Shown piece by piece: positions 39,151-47,368 of a stretch of 64,000 nt of DNA. The notes under the pieces are model-generated. The model saw only the letters and a list, made by a program, of their open reading frames with translations. It was not told the origin of the DNA and did not search any database. The position numbers were made by a program, and so were the translations under genes. Positions within the stretch are counted from its first letter, which is position 1. Each line of letters opens with the position of its first letter. Origin of the DNA: Methylorubrum populi (GTDB taxonomy: Bacteria; Pseudomonadota; Alphaproteobacteria; Rhizobiales; Beijerinckiaceae); assembly GCA_020741775.1 (NCBI GenBank), contig DYYG01000042.1, positions 26,556-90,555 on the forward strand. The letters run 5' to 3'.

Positions 39151-39777
39151 GTGCGACCCTGGCGTGAGGGACCGGGCGACCGGCGGGGCTATCACCACGG
39201 CAACCTCAAGGAGGCGCTGATCGAGGCCGCCCGCCGGTTCATCGCCGAGCGCGGCATCGGCGGTTTCACCTTGGTCGATGCGGCCCGGCTCGTCGGTGTG
39301 ACCCCGGCGGCATTGTACCGTCATTTTCGTGGGCGCGAGGCGCTGTTGGAAGAGGTGGCGGGCCGCGGCTTCGCCGACCTTGCCGACCGGCTCGCCCGCG
39401 CGCTCACCGGGCGCGGCACCCCCCTGGAGCGCTTCACCCGCATGGGCGAAGCCTATCTCGCCTTCGCCGAGGAGGAGCCGGGTTATTACGCCGCGATCTT
39501 CGAGGTGCGCGGGCAGGCGGCTCCGGCCCCGGCGCCGGACCGGCCGAATCCGTTCGATCTTCTGCTCGAGGCTCTGCGCGCGACCTTCCCCGACGGTTTC
39601 GACGGTGTTGACCCGCGCTTCCTGGCCCTGGAGGTTTGGGCGCTGTCGCACGGCATCGCCACGCTCTCGGCCGCCGGACAGCTGCCGAAGCCCGGACCGG
39701 ACAAGTACGAACTGCTGCGCGCGGGCGTACTGGCCCTCGTTCACGGCGCCGGACGCCGTGCGAAGGACAAGCTTTGA
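39151..39777 (+). CDS. TetR family regulator (WHG-type C-terminus)
   Basis: A 208-residue repressor starting at GTG. The DNA-binding domain reads YHHGNLKEALIEAARRFIAERG, then TLVDAARLVGVTPAALYRHF, the classic TetR helix-turn-helix. The ligand domain contains MGEAYLAFAEEEPGYYAAIFEVR and ALEVWALSHGIATL, matching the WHG/TetR_C_13 group. A GTGAA-N5-TTCAC dyad lies 36 bases downstream, in front of the next gene, which it may control. Ligand unknown. Confidence 0.85.
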   Translation: MRPWREGPGDRRGYHHGNLKEALIEAARRFIAERGIGGFTLVDAARLVGVTPAALYRHFRGREALLEEVAGRGFADLADRLARALTGRGTPLERFTRMGEAYLAFAEEEPGYYAAIFEVRGQAAPAPAPDRPNPFDLLLEALRATFPDGFDGVDPRFLALEVWALSHGIATLSAAGQLPKPGPDKYELLRAGVLALVHGAGRRAKDKL

Positions 39778-39813
39778 GGGAAAGCCCTTGAAACGGTCGA
39801 GGCGCACCCGCAT

Positions 39814-39834
39814 GTGAATGTTGTTCACATTCAC
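39814..39834. promoter_or_regulatory. Candidate TetR operator
   Basis: Two interlocking dyads: GTGAATG and CATTCAC as outer arms, and GTGAA/TTCAC with five bases between. Half-sites of the GTGAA...TTCAC type are common for TetR proteins. Position directly after the tetR gene and 19 bases before the preferred start of the next gene fits an operator. Confidence 0.5.
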
Positions 39835-39852
39835 ACCCCGGAGCCTTCAGCC

Positions 39853-40332
39853 GTGAACACGTCCTCCACCTCTCCCTGGTCCTGCGGCGCGTCTCACCGC
39901 AGCGGGCCTTTCCCCAAGCGATCCCTGGAGATCGGCGCCATTGTCGTCGGCTTCATCTATTGGTGGCCGATCGCCGTGGCCTATGTCGCCTGGAAGATCG
40001 CGGGCTATCCCGCGCTCAGCCAGATGAAGGAGTTCGCCAATAGCGGCAGCTTCAGCTTCGCCGGCGGCAACGGGCCGTCGCGCTTCGCCCGGGCCTTCGA
40101 GGCGGCGAAGGGCTCCACGGGTGCCGGTGCCGCTTCCGGCAACTGGGCGTTCGAGGAGTATCGGCGCGCCGAGCTCGAGCGCCTGGAGGCCCGCCGCCGC
40201 GCCCTTCAGGAAGAGAGCCGCGCCTTCGCCGAATTCGTCGAGGAGCTGAAGCGGGCCAAGGACCGTGAGCAGTTCGACGCCTTCATGGCCAAGCGTCGCT
40301 CGGAAGGCGGGGGCCCGAACCTTAACGCCTGA
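39853..40332 (+). CDS. DUF2852 family membrane-associated protein
   Basis: A 159-residue protein with one membrane segment near residues 25-45 (IGAIVVGFIYWWPIAVAYVAW), a Gly/Ser-rich linker and a long charged helix (EEYRRAELERLEARRRAL, then FAEFVEELKRAKDREQFDAFMAKR). This is the DUF2852 layout; function is not established. GTG at MNTSSTSP-equivalent was chosen because GGAG lies ten bases upstream and the earlier in-frame GTG would place the dyad operator inside the coding region. A strong hairpin follows the stop. Confidence 0.72.
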   Translation: MNTSSTSPWSCGASHRSGPFPKRSLEIGAIVVGFIYWWPIAVAYVAWKIAGYPALSQMKEFANSGSFSFAGGNGPSRFARAFEAAKGSTGAGAASGNWAFEEYRRAELERLEARRRALQEESRAFAEFVEELKRAKDREQFDAFMAKRRSEGGGPNLNA

Positions 40333-40366
40333 TCGCAAGGCCTGAAACGCGAAGCTCGAAACCTAT

Positions 40367-40402
40367 GAAGGCCTCCCCGCCGACCCCGGCGGGGAGGCCT
40401 TC
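40367..40402. repeat. 15-bp perfect hairpin after the DUF2852 gene
   Basis: GAAGGCCTCCCCGCC and GGCGGGGAGGCCTTC pair without mismatch around a six-base loop. No T-run follows, so it may stop polymerase weakly or protect the 3' end. The rest of the 250-base gap before treZ shows nothing more. Confidence 0.65.
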
Positions 40403-40582
40403 GCATGTCCGGGGTGACCCGCGTGCAGTGCAGCGATTCCGCAACACCGGACGGTTGCCGCAGCCAGCCGGCGCCATAACTGCCGGCTCCGGGAACAAGC
40501 GGGCGCCGGGAGCCTTGTGAGACACAGACGCGGCCGCCCAGCCTGAACGACAATCGATTTTCCAGCGGAGACCGGTGGCCTC

Positions 40583-42388
40583 ATGCGGCGCGCCCATGCG
40601 ATGCGGTTCGGCAGCGAGCTTGCCGAGGACGGTGTGCGGTTCGCCCTCTGGGCGCCCACCGCCAAGGATGTGACCCTGGTGGTGGATGGGACCGACCATC
40701 CGATTCCTGAGACCGGTGAGGGCTGGCGCCGCACTACGCTGCCGGGGGTGAAGGCCGGTGCGCGCTACGGCTTCCGCATCGACGGCGATCTCGTGGTCCC
40801 CGATCCCGCCTCCCGCTTCCAGCCCGAGGATGTCTCGGGGCCGTCGGAGGTCGTCGATCCCGCCGCCTTCGCCTGGACCGACGAGGACTGGAAGGGCCGC
40901 CCCTGGGAGGAGGCCGTCGTCTACGAATTGCATGTCGGTACCGCGACGCCCGAAGGCACCTATGCCGGGCTGGAGAAGCGGCTCGACGATCTGGTCGATC
41001 TGGGCATCACGGCGATCGAGCTGCTGCCGCTCGCCGACTTCAAGGGCACCCGCAACTGGGGCTACGACGGCGTGCTGCCCTATGCGCCCGACTCTGCTTA
41101 TGGCCGCCCGGACGAACTCAAGCACCTGATCGACACCGCCCATTCCAAGGGGCTGATGGTGCTGATCGACTGCGTCTACAACCATTTCGGCCCGGCTGGG
41201 AATTATCTCCATTCCTACGCCAAGACCTTCTTCACCGAGCGCCATCAGACGCCCTGGGGCGCCGGCATCAATTTCGACGGCAGGGAATCCGGCCCGGTCG
41301 TGCGCGACTTCTTCATCGAGAACGCGCTGTACTGGCTGGAGGAATATCATTTCGACGGCATCCGCTTCGATGCGGTCCACGCCATCCTCGACGATTCCGA
41401 GAAGCACTTCCTGGCCGAACTCGGCGAGACGATCCGCCGGGCCTTCCCGGACCGTCATGTCCACCTGATCCTGGAGAACGAGGCCAATCAGGCCCGCTGG
41501 CTCGAGCGTGACGGCAACGGGCAGCCGGTGCTGCACAGCGCGCAATGGGCGGACGACCTGCACCATTGCTGGCACGTGCTGCTGACCGGCGAGAATGCCG
41601 GCTACTACGAGAGCTTTGCCGACAGGCCGGTGGAGCATCTCGCCCGCTGCCTCGCCGAAGGCTTCGCCTATCAGGGCGAGCCCTTTCCGACCCTCGACAA
41701 CCACCCGCGCGGCGAGCCCTCCGGCCATCTCCCTCCCTCGGCCTTCGTCACCTTCCTGCAGAACCACGATCAGGTCGGCAACCGGGCTCTGGGCGAGCGG
41801 CTGAGCCACCTCGCCGACCCGGCGAAGCTGGCGCTCGCCCGCGCCGGGCTGCTGCTGGCGCCGCAGATCCCGATGCTGTGGATGGGGGAGGAATGGTCGG
41901 CCTCGGCGCCGTTTCTGTTCTTCGTCGATTTCGCGCCGGACGAGGAGCTGAACAAGGCGGTGCGCGAGGGGCGGCGCCGGGAGTTCAAGAGCTTCGCCGC
42001 CTTCGCCGACGACACCTCGGTGATCCCTGATCCCACTGAGGCGAAGACCTTCGAGGATTCGAAAATCGATTGGGACGAGGCCGAGACCGAGCCGCACCGC
42101 GCCATCTGGGCCGATACCCGCAACCTGCTTCAGATCCGCCAGCAGAGTGTGGTGCCGCTCACCAAGACGCGCTTCCTCGGCGCTAAGGCCGAGATCCCGG
42201 CGGCGAGCGTCGTGGATTGCACCTGGCGCTACGAGGGCGGCTGGTTGCGCTTCATCGCCAATCTCGGTGACGAGGACTTCGCGGCGACCGCCGAGGGCGG
42301 TCAGGTGATTTGGTCGAACGGGGTATCACGACAGGCCATGCAATTGCCTTCCTGGACCGGCGTGTTCCTGATCGGGGGCGCCAAGTGA
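40583..42388 (+). CDS. treZ: Malto-oligosyltrehalose trehalohydrolase
   Basis: A 601-residue GH13 enzyme that releases trehalose from maltooligosyl-trehalose. An N-terminal beta domain (FALWAPTAKDVTLV) precedes the barrel. Catalytic regions: GIRFDAVHAI (nucleophile Asp), HLILENEANQAR (acid/base Glu) and FLQNHDQVGNRALG (third Asp). LPLADFKGTRNWGYDG is the conserved second-strand region. Length is typical. ATG at MRRAHAM was used; the internal MRFGSEL six codons later is possible. Its TGA overlaps the GTG of malQ-treY, coupling the two steps of the TreYZ route. Confidence 0.94.
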   Translation: MRRAHAMRFGSELAEDGVRFALWAPTAKDVTLVVDGTDHPIPETGEGWRRTTLPGVKAGARYGFRIDGDLVVPDPASRFQPEDVSGPSEVVDPAAFAWTDEDWKGRPWEEAVVYELHVGTATPEGTYAGLEKRLDDLVDLGITAIELLPLADFKGTRNWGYDGVLPYAPDSAYGRPDELKHLIDTAHSKGLMVLIDCVYNHFGPAGNYLHSYAKTFFTERHQTPWGAGINFDGRESGPVVRDFFIENALYWLEEYHFDGIRFDAVHAILDDSEKHFLAELGETIRRAFPDRHVHLILENEANQARWLERDGNGQPVLHSAQWADDLHHCWHVLLTGENAGYYESFADRPVEHLARCLAEGFAYQGEPFPTLDNHPRGEPSGHLPPSAFVTFLQNHDQVGNRALGERLSHLADPAKLALARAGLLLAPQIPMLWMGEEWSASAPFLFFVDFAPDEELNKAVREGRRREFKSFAAFADDTSVIPDPTEAKTFEDSKIDWDEAETEPHRAIWADTRNLLQIRQQSVVPLTKTRFLGAKAEIPAASVVDCTWRYEGGWLRFIANLGDEDFAATAEGGQVIWSNGVSRQAMQLPSWTGVFLIGGAK

Positions 42389-45300
42389 GTGACTTGGAAG
42401 TGAGTGCCCTCGAACGGCTCGCCAACCTCGTCGGCATCGCCGACGGGTTCACCGATGCCTTCGGTCAGCGGGTCGATACGCCCCTCGATGTCCGCCGCGG
42501 TATGCTCGAAGCCCTCGGCTTCGCGGCCGGAGACGATGAGGCGATCCGGCGGAGCCTCGCCTCGGTCGAGGCGGTGCGCGGCAACATCGTCCCCCCGCTG
42601 CTCGCGGCGGAAGCGCGGCGCGGCGTGCGCGTGCCGGTGCGGGCGGGAGCCACCTCGGGCGCCGTGTCCTGGCGGCTGGTGGACGAGCATGAGCGCTCCC
42701 GCGAGGGACGCGGCACGCTCACCCCCTCGGAGGACGGCATCGGCTTCGATCTGCCGCCGCTCACCCCCGGCTATCACCAGCTCACCGTCAGCATCGGCGA
42801 GCGCCGGGCGCAGGCCTGGATCGTCTCCGCGCCCCAGCGCTGCTGGCGGCCCCGCGCCTATGCCGAGGATGGCGCCCGCGATTGGGGCTTGGCCGCTCAG
42901 CTCTACGGCCTGCGCTCGCCGGACAATCTCGGCATCGGCACCTATGCCGATGCCGGCCGCGCCGCCCGCGATGCGGCCCTGCGCGGCGCTTCCTTCCTGG
43001 GCTTGAGCCCAGCCCATGCTCTCTTCCCGACGGATCGGGCGAAGATCTCGCCCTATTCTCCGTCCTCGCGGCTGTTCCTCGAAACCCTCTACATCGAGCC
43101 GGGCGCCCTGCCGGGCTTCGCCGGCAGCCCCGCGGCCGAGATTTTGGAGCGCCAGCGCGCCCGCATCGAGGCGTTGCGCGACACCTCCCTGGTCGATCAC
43201 GTCGGCGTCTGGGAGGTGCTCTCGCCGATCCTCGAAGCCTATTGGGAAGTCTCGCAGGCGCGCGCTGGCAAGGATGCCGGCTTCGCGGCCTTCCGCGAGG
43301 AGGGCGGCGAAAACCTGGAATCTCACGCGACCTTCGACGCCCTCTCCGAGCATTTTCGGGCGCAGGGTGCGTATTGGCTCGGCGATTGGCCGGAGGAGTA
43401 TCGCCGCGCGGGCACGGAGGCTGTGCGCGCCTTCGCCGAGAGCCGCGCCGAGCGCATCTCCTATCACGTCTTCCTGCAATACCTCGCCGACCGCCAGCTC
43501 AAGGCGTCCTCCGAGATGGCGCTCGAGGCCGGCATGCGGCTCGGGCTGTACCGGGATCTGGCGGTCGGGGCCGATCGCGGCGGCTCGGAGATCTGGTCCC
43601 ACCCCGAACGCTTCGCCAACGGCGTCTCCATCGGCGCGCCGCCGGACCTCCTCGCTCCGAAGGGTCAGGATTGGGGGCTACCCGCCTTCGATCCGCTGGA
43701 AATGGAGCGCGACGGGCTCAAGGCGTTCCGCGCCCTGGTGAGGGCGAATATGCGCCATGCCGGCGCGATCCGCATCGACCACGCCTTCCAGCTTGCCCGA
43801 CTGTTCCTGATTCCGCTCGGCAGATCCGCCCGCGAGGGTGCCTATGTGGCGATGCCGTTCGAGCCGATGCTGGCAGTGCTGCGACTGGAGAGCCATCGCG
43901 CCAAGTGCCTCGTCATCGCCGAGGATCTCGGAACCGCGCCGGAGGGCTTCTCCGATGCGCTGATGCACTCGGGCATCCTGAGTTACCGCATCCTCGCCTT
44001 CGAGCGCGAGCAGGGCGGTGCCTTCAAGGCCCCCGAAGCCTATCCGAAGGATGCGCTGACCGCGATCACGACGCACGATCTGCCGACCTTCGTCGGCTGG
44101 TGGCGCGGGGTCGATACCGACACGCGCCAGTCGCTCGGCCTGTACGACGCCGACCGGGCCGAGGCCGAGCGCAACGAGCGCGTGGCAGAGCGCTGGCGTC
44201 TGTCGGAGGCTCTGGCGAGCCAGCAGCTCCTGCCGAGTTCGGAGCCGCCGGAGCATGCCCCGTTCGAGGCCGCCGCGCGCTATCTCGCCCGCGCCCCCTC
44301 GATCCTCACCGCCGTCCAGTACGAGGACGTGGTCGGTGAATTGAGCCAGGCCAATGTGCCGGGCTCGACCGAGGGCTACCCCAACTGGCGGCGCAAGCTC
44401 GACCGGAATCTCGAGGCCATCGCGGCGCCCGGCGGTCCGCTGGCCAAACTCGCCGCCGCCCTCTCGGCGGAGGAGCGCGGCCCGCGTTCCGGTGCCGCCC
44501 GCCTTGCCTCAGCACCGCCGCGCGCGACCTATCGCCTGCAGTTCCACGAGGGCTTCACCTTCGCGGATGCGGAGAGGATCGTCCCCTACCTGGCGAAGCT
44601 CGGCATCAGCCACGTCTACGCCTCGCCGCTGCAGCGGGCCCGGCCAGGCTCGACCCATGGCTACGACATCGTCGACCATTCGCAGATCAATCCGGAGATC
44701 GGCGGTGAGGAGGGCTTCCGCTCCTTCACCGATGCCCTGCATGCGCACGGGCTGAAGCTGCTCCTCGACATCGTGCCGAACCACATGGGCGTCGGCGGCG
44801 CCGACAATCCCTGGTGGCTCTCCGTGCTCGAATGGGGGGGGCTGTCACCGGCCGCCAACGCCTTCGACATCGATTGGGAACGGCTCGGCGCCAACGGTAA
44901 GCTCGTCATCCCCTTCCTCGGCGAGCGCTACGGCGAAGCCTTGGAGAAGGGCACGCTGGAGCTGAAATTCGACGAGGAGGCCGGCGCCTTCAGCGTCTGG
45001 CATTACGAGCATCAATTCCCGGTCTGTCCGCTGCATTATCCGACAATCCTCAACCGGGCGCTCGCCGCGCTCGGCGAGATCGGTGACGACATGTCGGCGG
45101 AGGTGCTGTCGATCACCGAGCGGCTCCGCGCCATGGGCGAGGAGACCAACCCCGACCGGCGCCGGGCGATGCCCGAGACCGCCGAGGAGCTGAAGCGCCA
45201 ACTCGCCGGCGCCGTGCGGGCCTCGCCGCAGATCGCCGCCTCGATCTACCGGGCGCTGCATCTCCTCAACGGCAACCGCGACTATCCTGATTCCTTCGGA

Positions 45301-47310
45301 CCGCTGCACCGGCTCCTGGAGCAGCAATCCTACCGGCTCGCCCATTGGCGGATCGCGTCGAGCGACATCAATTATCGCCGCTTCTTCGACGTGAACTCGC
45401 TCGCGGGCCTGCGGGTCGAGTTGTCGGACGTCTTCGTGAAGTCGCACGACCTGCTGTTCCGCCTGATCGGCGAGGGCCGGATCGATGGCTTGCGCATCGA
45501 CCACATCGATGGGCTGGCCGATCCGCTCAACTATGCCCGCGCCCTGCAGGCCGCCGTTGGCCCCGGTTTCTACATCGTGGTCGAGAAGATCCTGGAGCCG
45601 GGCGAGAAGCTGCGCGACTGGCCGGTGGCCGGCACCACCGGGTACGACGTGCTGAATCAGCTCGACGGCATCTTGGTCGATCAGGCGCTGAAGCCGCGCA
45701 TCGAAAAGTTCTACCGCTGGGCTACGGATATGGACGAGCCCTACGGCTTCCAGTTCCGGGCGGCCAAGGCCGAGATCCTCGAAATCAGCTTCGCCTCGGA
45801 GCTCGAGGTGATGACCGGCGATCTCAAGCAGATCGCCGATTCCGACCGGCGTACCCGCGATTTTTCCACCAACGCGATCCGCCGCGCTTTGATCGAGATC
45901 GTCGCCCGCTTTCCCGTCTATCGCTCGTATCTGCCGGGCGATCTCGACGAGAGCGAGATCGAGCCGGAGGATGTCCGTCTCATCGAGGGCGCCGTGAGCA
46001 AGGCCAAGCGCTGGAGCGCTCTGCCGGACCGGTCGGTGCACGACTTCGCCGCCAATGCCCTGCTGGGGCGCATCGATGTCGGGGGGGCCGGCCAGCCCGA
46101 TCCGCAGGTCGTGCTGCGGTTCCGCCGCCGCTTTCAGCAGCTGACCGGGCCTGTGATGGCCAAGAGCCTGGAAGACACCCTGTTCTACCGCTTCGTGCAA
46201 TTGCTCGGACTGAACGAGGTCGGCGGCGATCCGGGCGAGTACGGCCTCGACCCGGAGCATTTCCACGCGCTCCAAGCCGCCCGCGCCCGCGATTGGCCGA
46301 ACGCGATGATCACGACGGCCACCCACGACACCAAGCGCGGCGAGGATGCCCGCACCCGCCAGCTTGCCCTGTCCGAGTTGCCGGAGGAATGGGCCCGGGC
46401 CTGGGATACGTGGCGGCGTGCGTCCGAGCCGTACATCAAGCCGCTCGAGGGCGAGCCCTCGCCGGATGCCAACGACCAGTGGATGTTCCTTCAGGCCATC
46501 CTCGGGGCTTGGCCGCTGGAATTGCTGGAACAGGACGACGCGGCGGAGATCGAGGATTTCCGCAAACGCCTCGACGCCTACGCGGAAAAGGCGCTGCGGG
46601 AGGGCAAGCGCCGATCGAGCTGGGTCAACGTCGATGAAGCCTATGAGGCGGCCGTCCACGGGCTGTTCGCGGCCCTCGTCGCCCCCGGCTCGGATTGCCT
46701 TGCCCGGCTGCGGCCGCTGGTGCGGCGGCTGGCCTTCCTCGGCATGATCGCCGGGCTCGGGCGCACGGTGCTGAAATGCACCCTTCCTGGCATCCCCGAC
46801 ACCTACCAGGGCACGGAGTTCTGGGACTTCTCCTTCGTCGATCCGGACAACCGCCGGCCCGTCGATTACGAGGCCCGGGCGCGGGCCCTCGAAGCGGGTG
46901 ACACCCCCGCCACCTTGATCGGCTCCTGGTCGGATGGCCGGGTGAAGCAGGCGACCCTGGCCCGTCTTCTGGCCGACCGGGCGGCACGGCCGGCCTTCTA
47001 CGCGGATGCAGATTACCGTCCGATCCCCGCGGAGGGTGAACGGGCCGAGCATGTCATCGCCTTCAGCCGCTCGGCGGCGACTTCCGGCGAGGACGATCTG
47101 CTCGTGGCGGTGCCCCGGCTCGTCGCACGGCTGACGCCCGAATCGGGTTGGTCGGGTGAGGCCTTCGCCGGCACCGTCCTGCCGGTCCCGGAGGGCAGCC
47201 GCTGGACCGACGTGATCGGCGGCGGGGAAGTGGCAGCGGATGGCGGCCGGCTCGACCTCGGTCGGCTCTTCGCGGACCTGCCCTATGTGGTGCTGCGGCG
47301 GGCCGCCTGA
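42385..47310 (+). CDS. malQ-treY: Fused 4-alpha-glucanotransferase / malto-oligosyltrehalose synthase
   Basis: A 1641-residue two-enzyme protein. Residues 1 to about 695 are MalQ (GH77): IRIDHAFQLARLFLIPLG near 465, CLVIAEDLGTAPEGF near 513 and ITTHDLPTFVGWW near 565 carry the three catalytic acids. After a short Ala-rich linker, TreY (GH13) runs from about residue 712 (RATYRLQFHEGFTFADA): LLDIVPNHMGVGG, GLRIDHIDGLADP near 1037, FYIVVEKILEPGE near 1065 and TATHDTKRGED. MalQ lengthens or trims glucans; TreY turns the reducing end into trehalose. GTG start overlaps the treZ stop. A single open frame across the linker excludes a frameshift. Confidence 0.93.
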   Translation: MSDLEVSALERLANLVGIADGFTDAFGQRVDTPLDVRRGMLEALGFAAGDDEAIRRSLASVEAVRGNIVPPLLAAEARRGVRVPVRAGATSGAVSWRLVDEHERSREGRGTLTPSEDGIGFDLPPLTPGYHQLTVSIGERRAQAWIVSAPQRCWRPRAYAEDGARDWGLAAQLYGLRSPDNLGIGTYADAGRAARDAALRGASFLGLSPAHALFPTDRAKISPYSPSSRLFLETLYIEPGALPGFAGSPAAEILERQRARIEALRDTSLVDHVGVWEVLSPILEAYWEVSQARAGKDAGFAAFREEGGENLESHATFDALSEHFRAQGAYWLGDWPEEYRRAGTEAVRAFAESRAERISYHVFLQYLADRQLKASSEMALEAGMRLGLYRDLAVGADRGGSEIWSHPERFANGVSIGAPPDLLAPKGQDWGLPAFDPLEMERDGLKAFRALVRANMRHAGAIRIDHAFQLARLFLIPLGRSAREGAYVAMPFEPMLAVLRLESHRAKCLVIAEDLGTAPEGFSDALMHSGILSYRILAFEREQGGAFKAPEAYPKDALTAITTHDLPTFVGWWRGVDTDTRQSLGLYDADRAEAERNERVAERWRLSEALASQQLLPSSEPPEHAPFEAAARYLARAPSILTAVQYEDVVGELSQANVPGSTEGYPNWRRKLDRNLEAIAAPGGPLAKLAAALSAEERGPRSGAARLASAPPRATYRLQFHEGFTFADAERIVPYLAKLGISHVYASPLQRARPGSTHGYDIVDHSQINPEIGGEEGFRSFTDALHAHGLKLLLDIVPNHMGVGGADNPWWLSVLEWGGLSPAANAFDIDWERLGANGKLVIPFLGERYGEALEKGTLELKFDEEAGAFSVWHYEHQFPVCPLHYPTILNRALAALGEIGDDMSAEVLSITERLRAMGEETNPDRRRAMPETAEELKRQLAGAVRASPQIAASIYRALHLLNGNRDYPDSFGPLHRLLEQQSYRLAHWRIASSDINYRRFFDVNSLAGLRVELSDVFVKSHDLLFRLIGEGRIDGLRIDHIDGLADPLNYARALQAAVGPGFYIVVEKILEPGEKLRDWPVAGTTGYDVLNQLDGILVDQALKPRIEKFYRWATDMDEPYGFQFRAAKAEILEISFASELEVMTGDLKQIADSDRRTRDFSTNAIRRALIEIVARFPVYRSYLPGDLDESEIEPEDVRLIEGAVSKAKRWSALPDRSVHDFAANALLGRIDVGGAGQPDPQVVLRFRRRFQQLTGPVMAKSLEDTLFYRFVQLLGLNEVGGDPGEYGLDPEHFHALQAARARDWPNAMITTATHDTKRGEDARTRQLALSELPEEWARAWDTWRRASEPYIKPLEGEPSPDANDQWMFLQAILGAWPLELLEQDDAAEIEDFRKRLDAYAEKALREGKRRSSWVNVDEAYEAAVHGLFAALVAPGSDCLARLRPLVRRLAFLGMIAGLGRTVLKCTLPGIPDTYQGTEFWDFSFVDPDNRRPVDYEARARALEAGDTPATLIGSWSDGRVKQATLARLLADRAARPAFYADADYRPIPAEGERAEHVIAFSRSAATSGEDDLLVAVPRLVARLTPESGWSGEAFAGTVLPVPEGSRWTDVIGGGEVAADGGRLDLGRLFADLPYVVLRRAA

Positions 47311-47368
47311 GGGTGGCCCGCATGAGATCGAACGCGCAAGGCGTGAAGCGACAAGACGGAGGCGAGCC

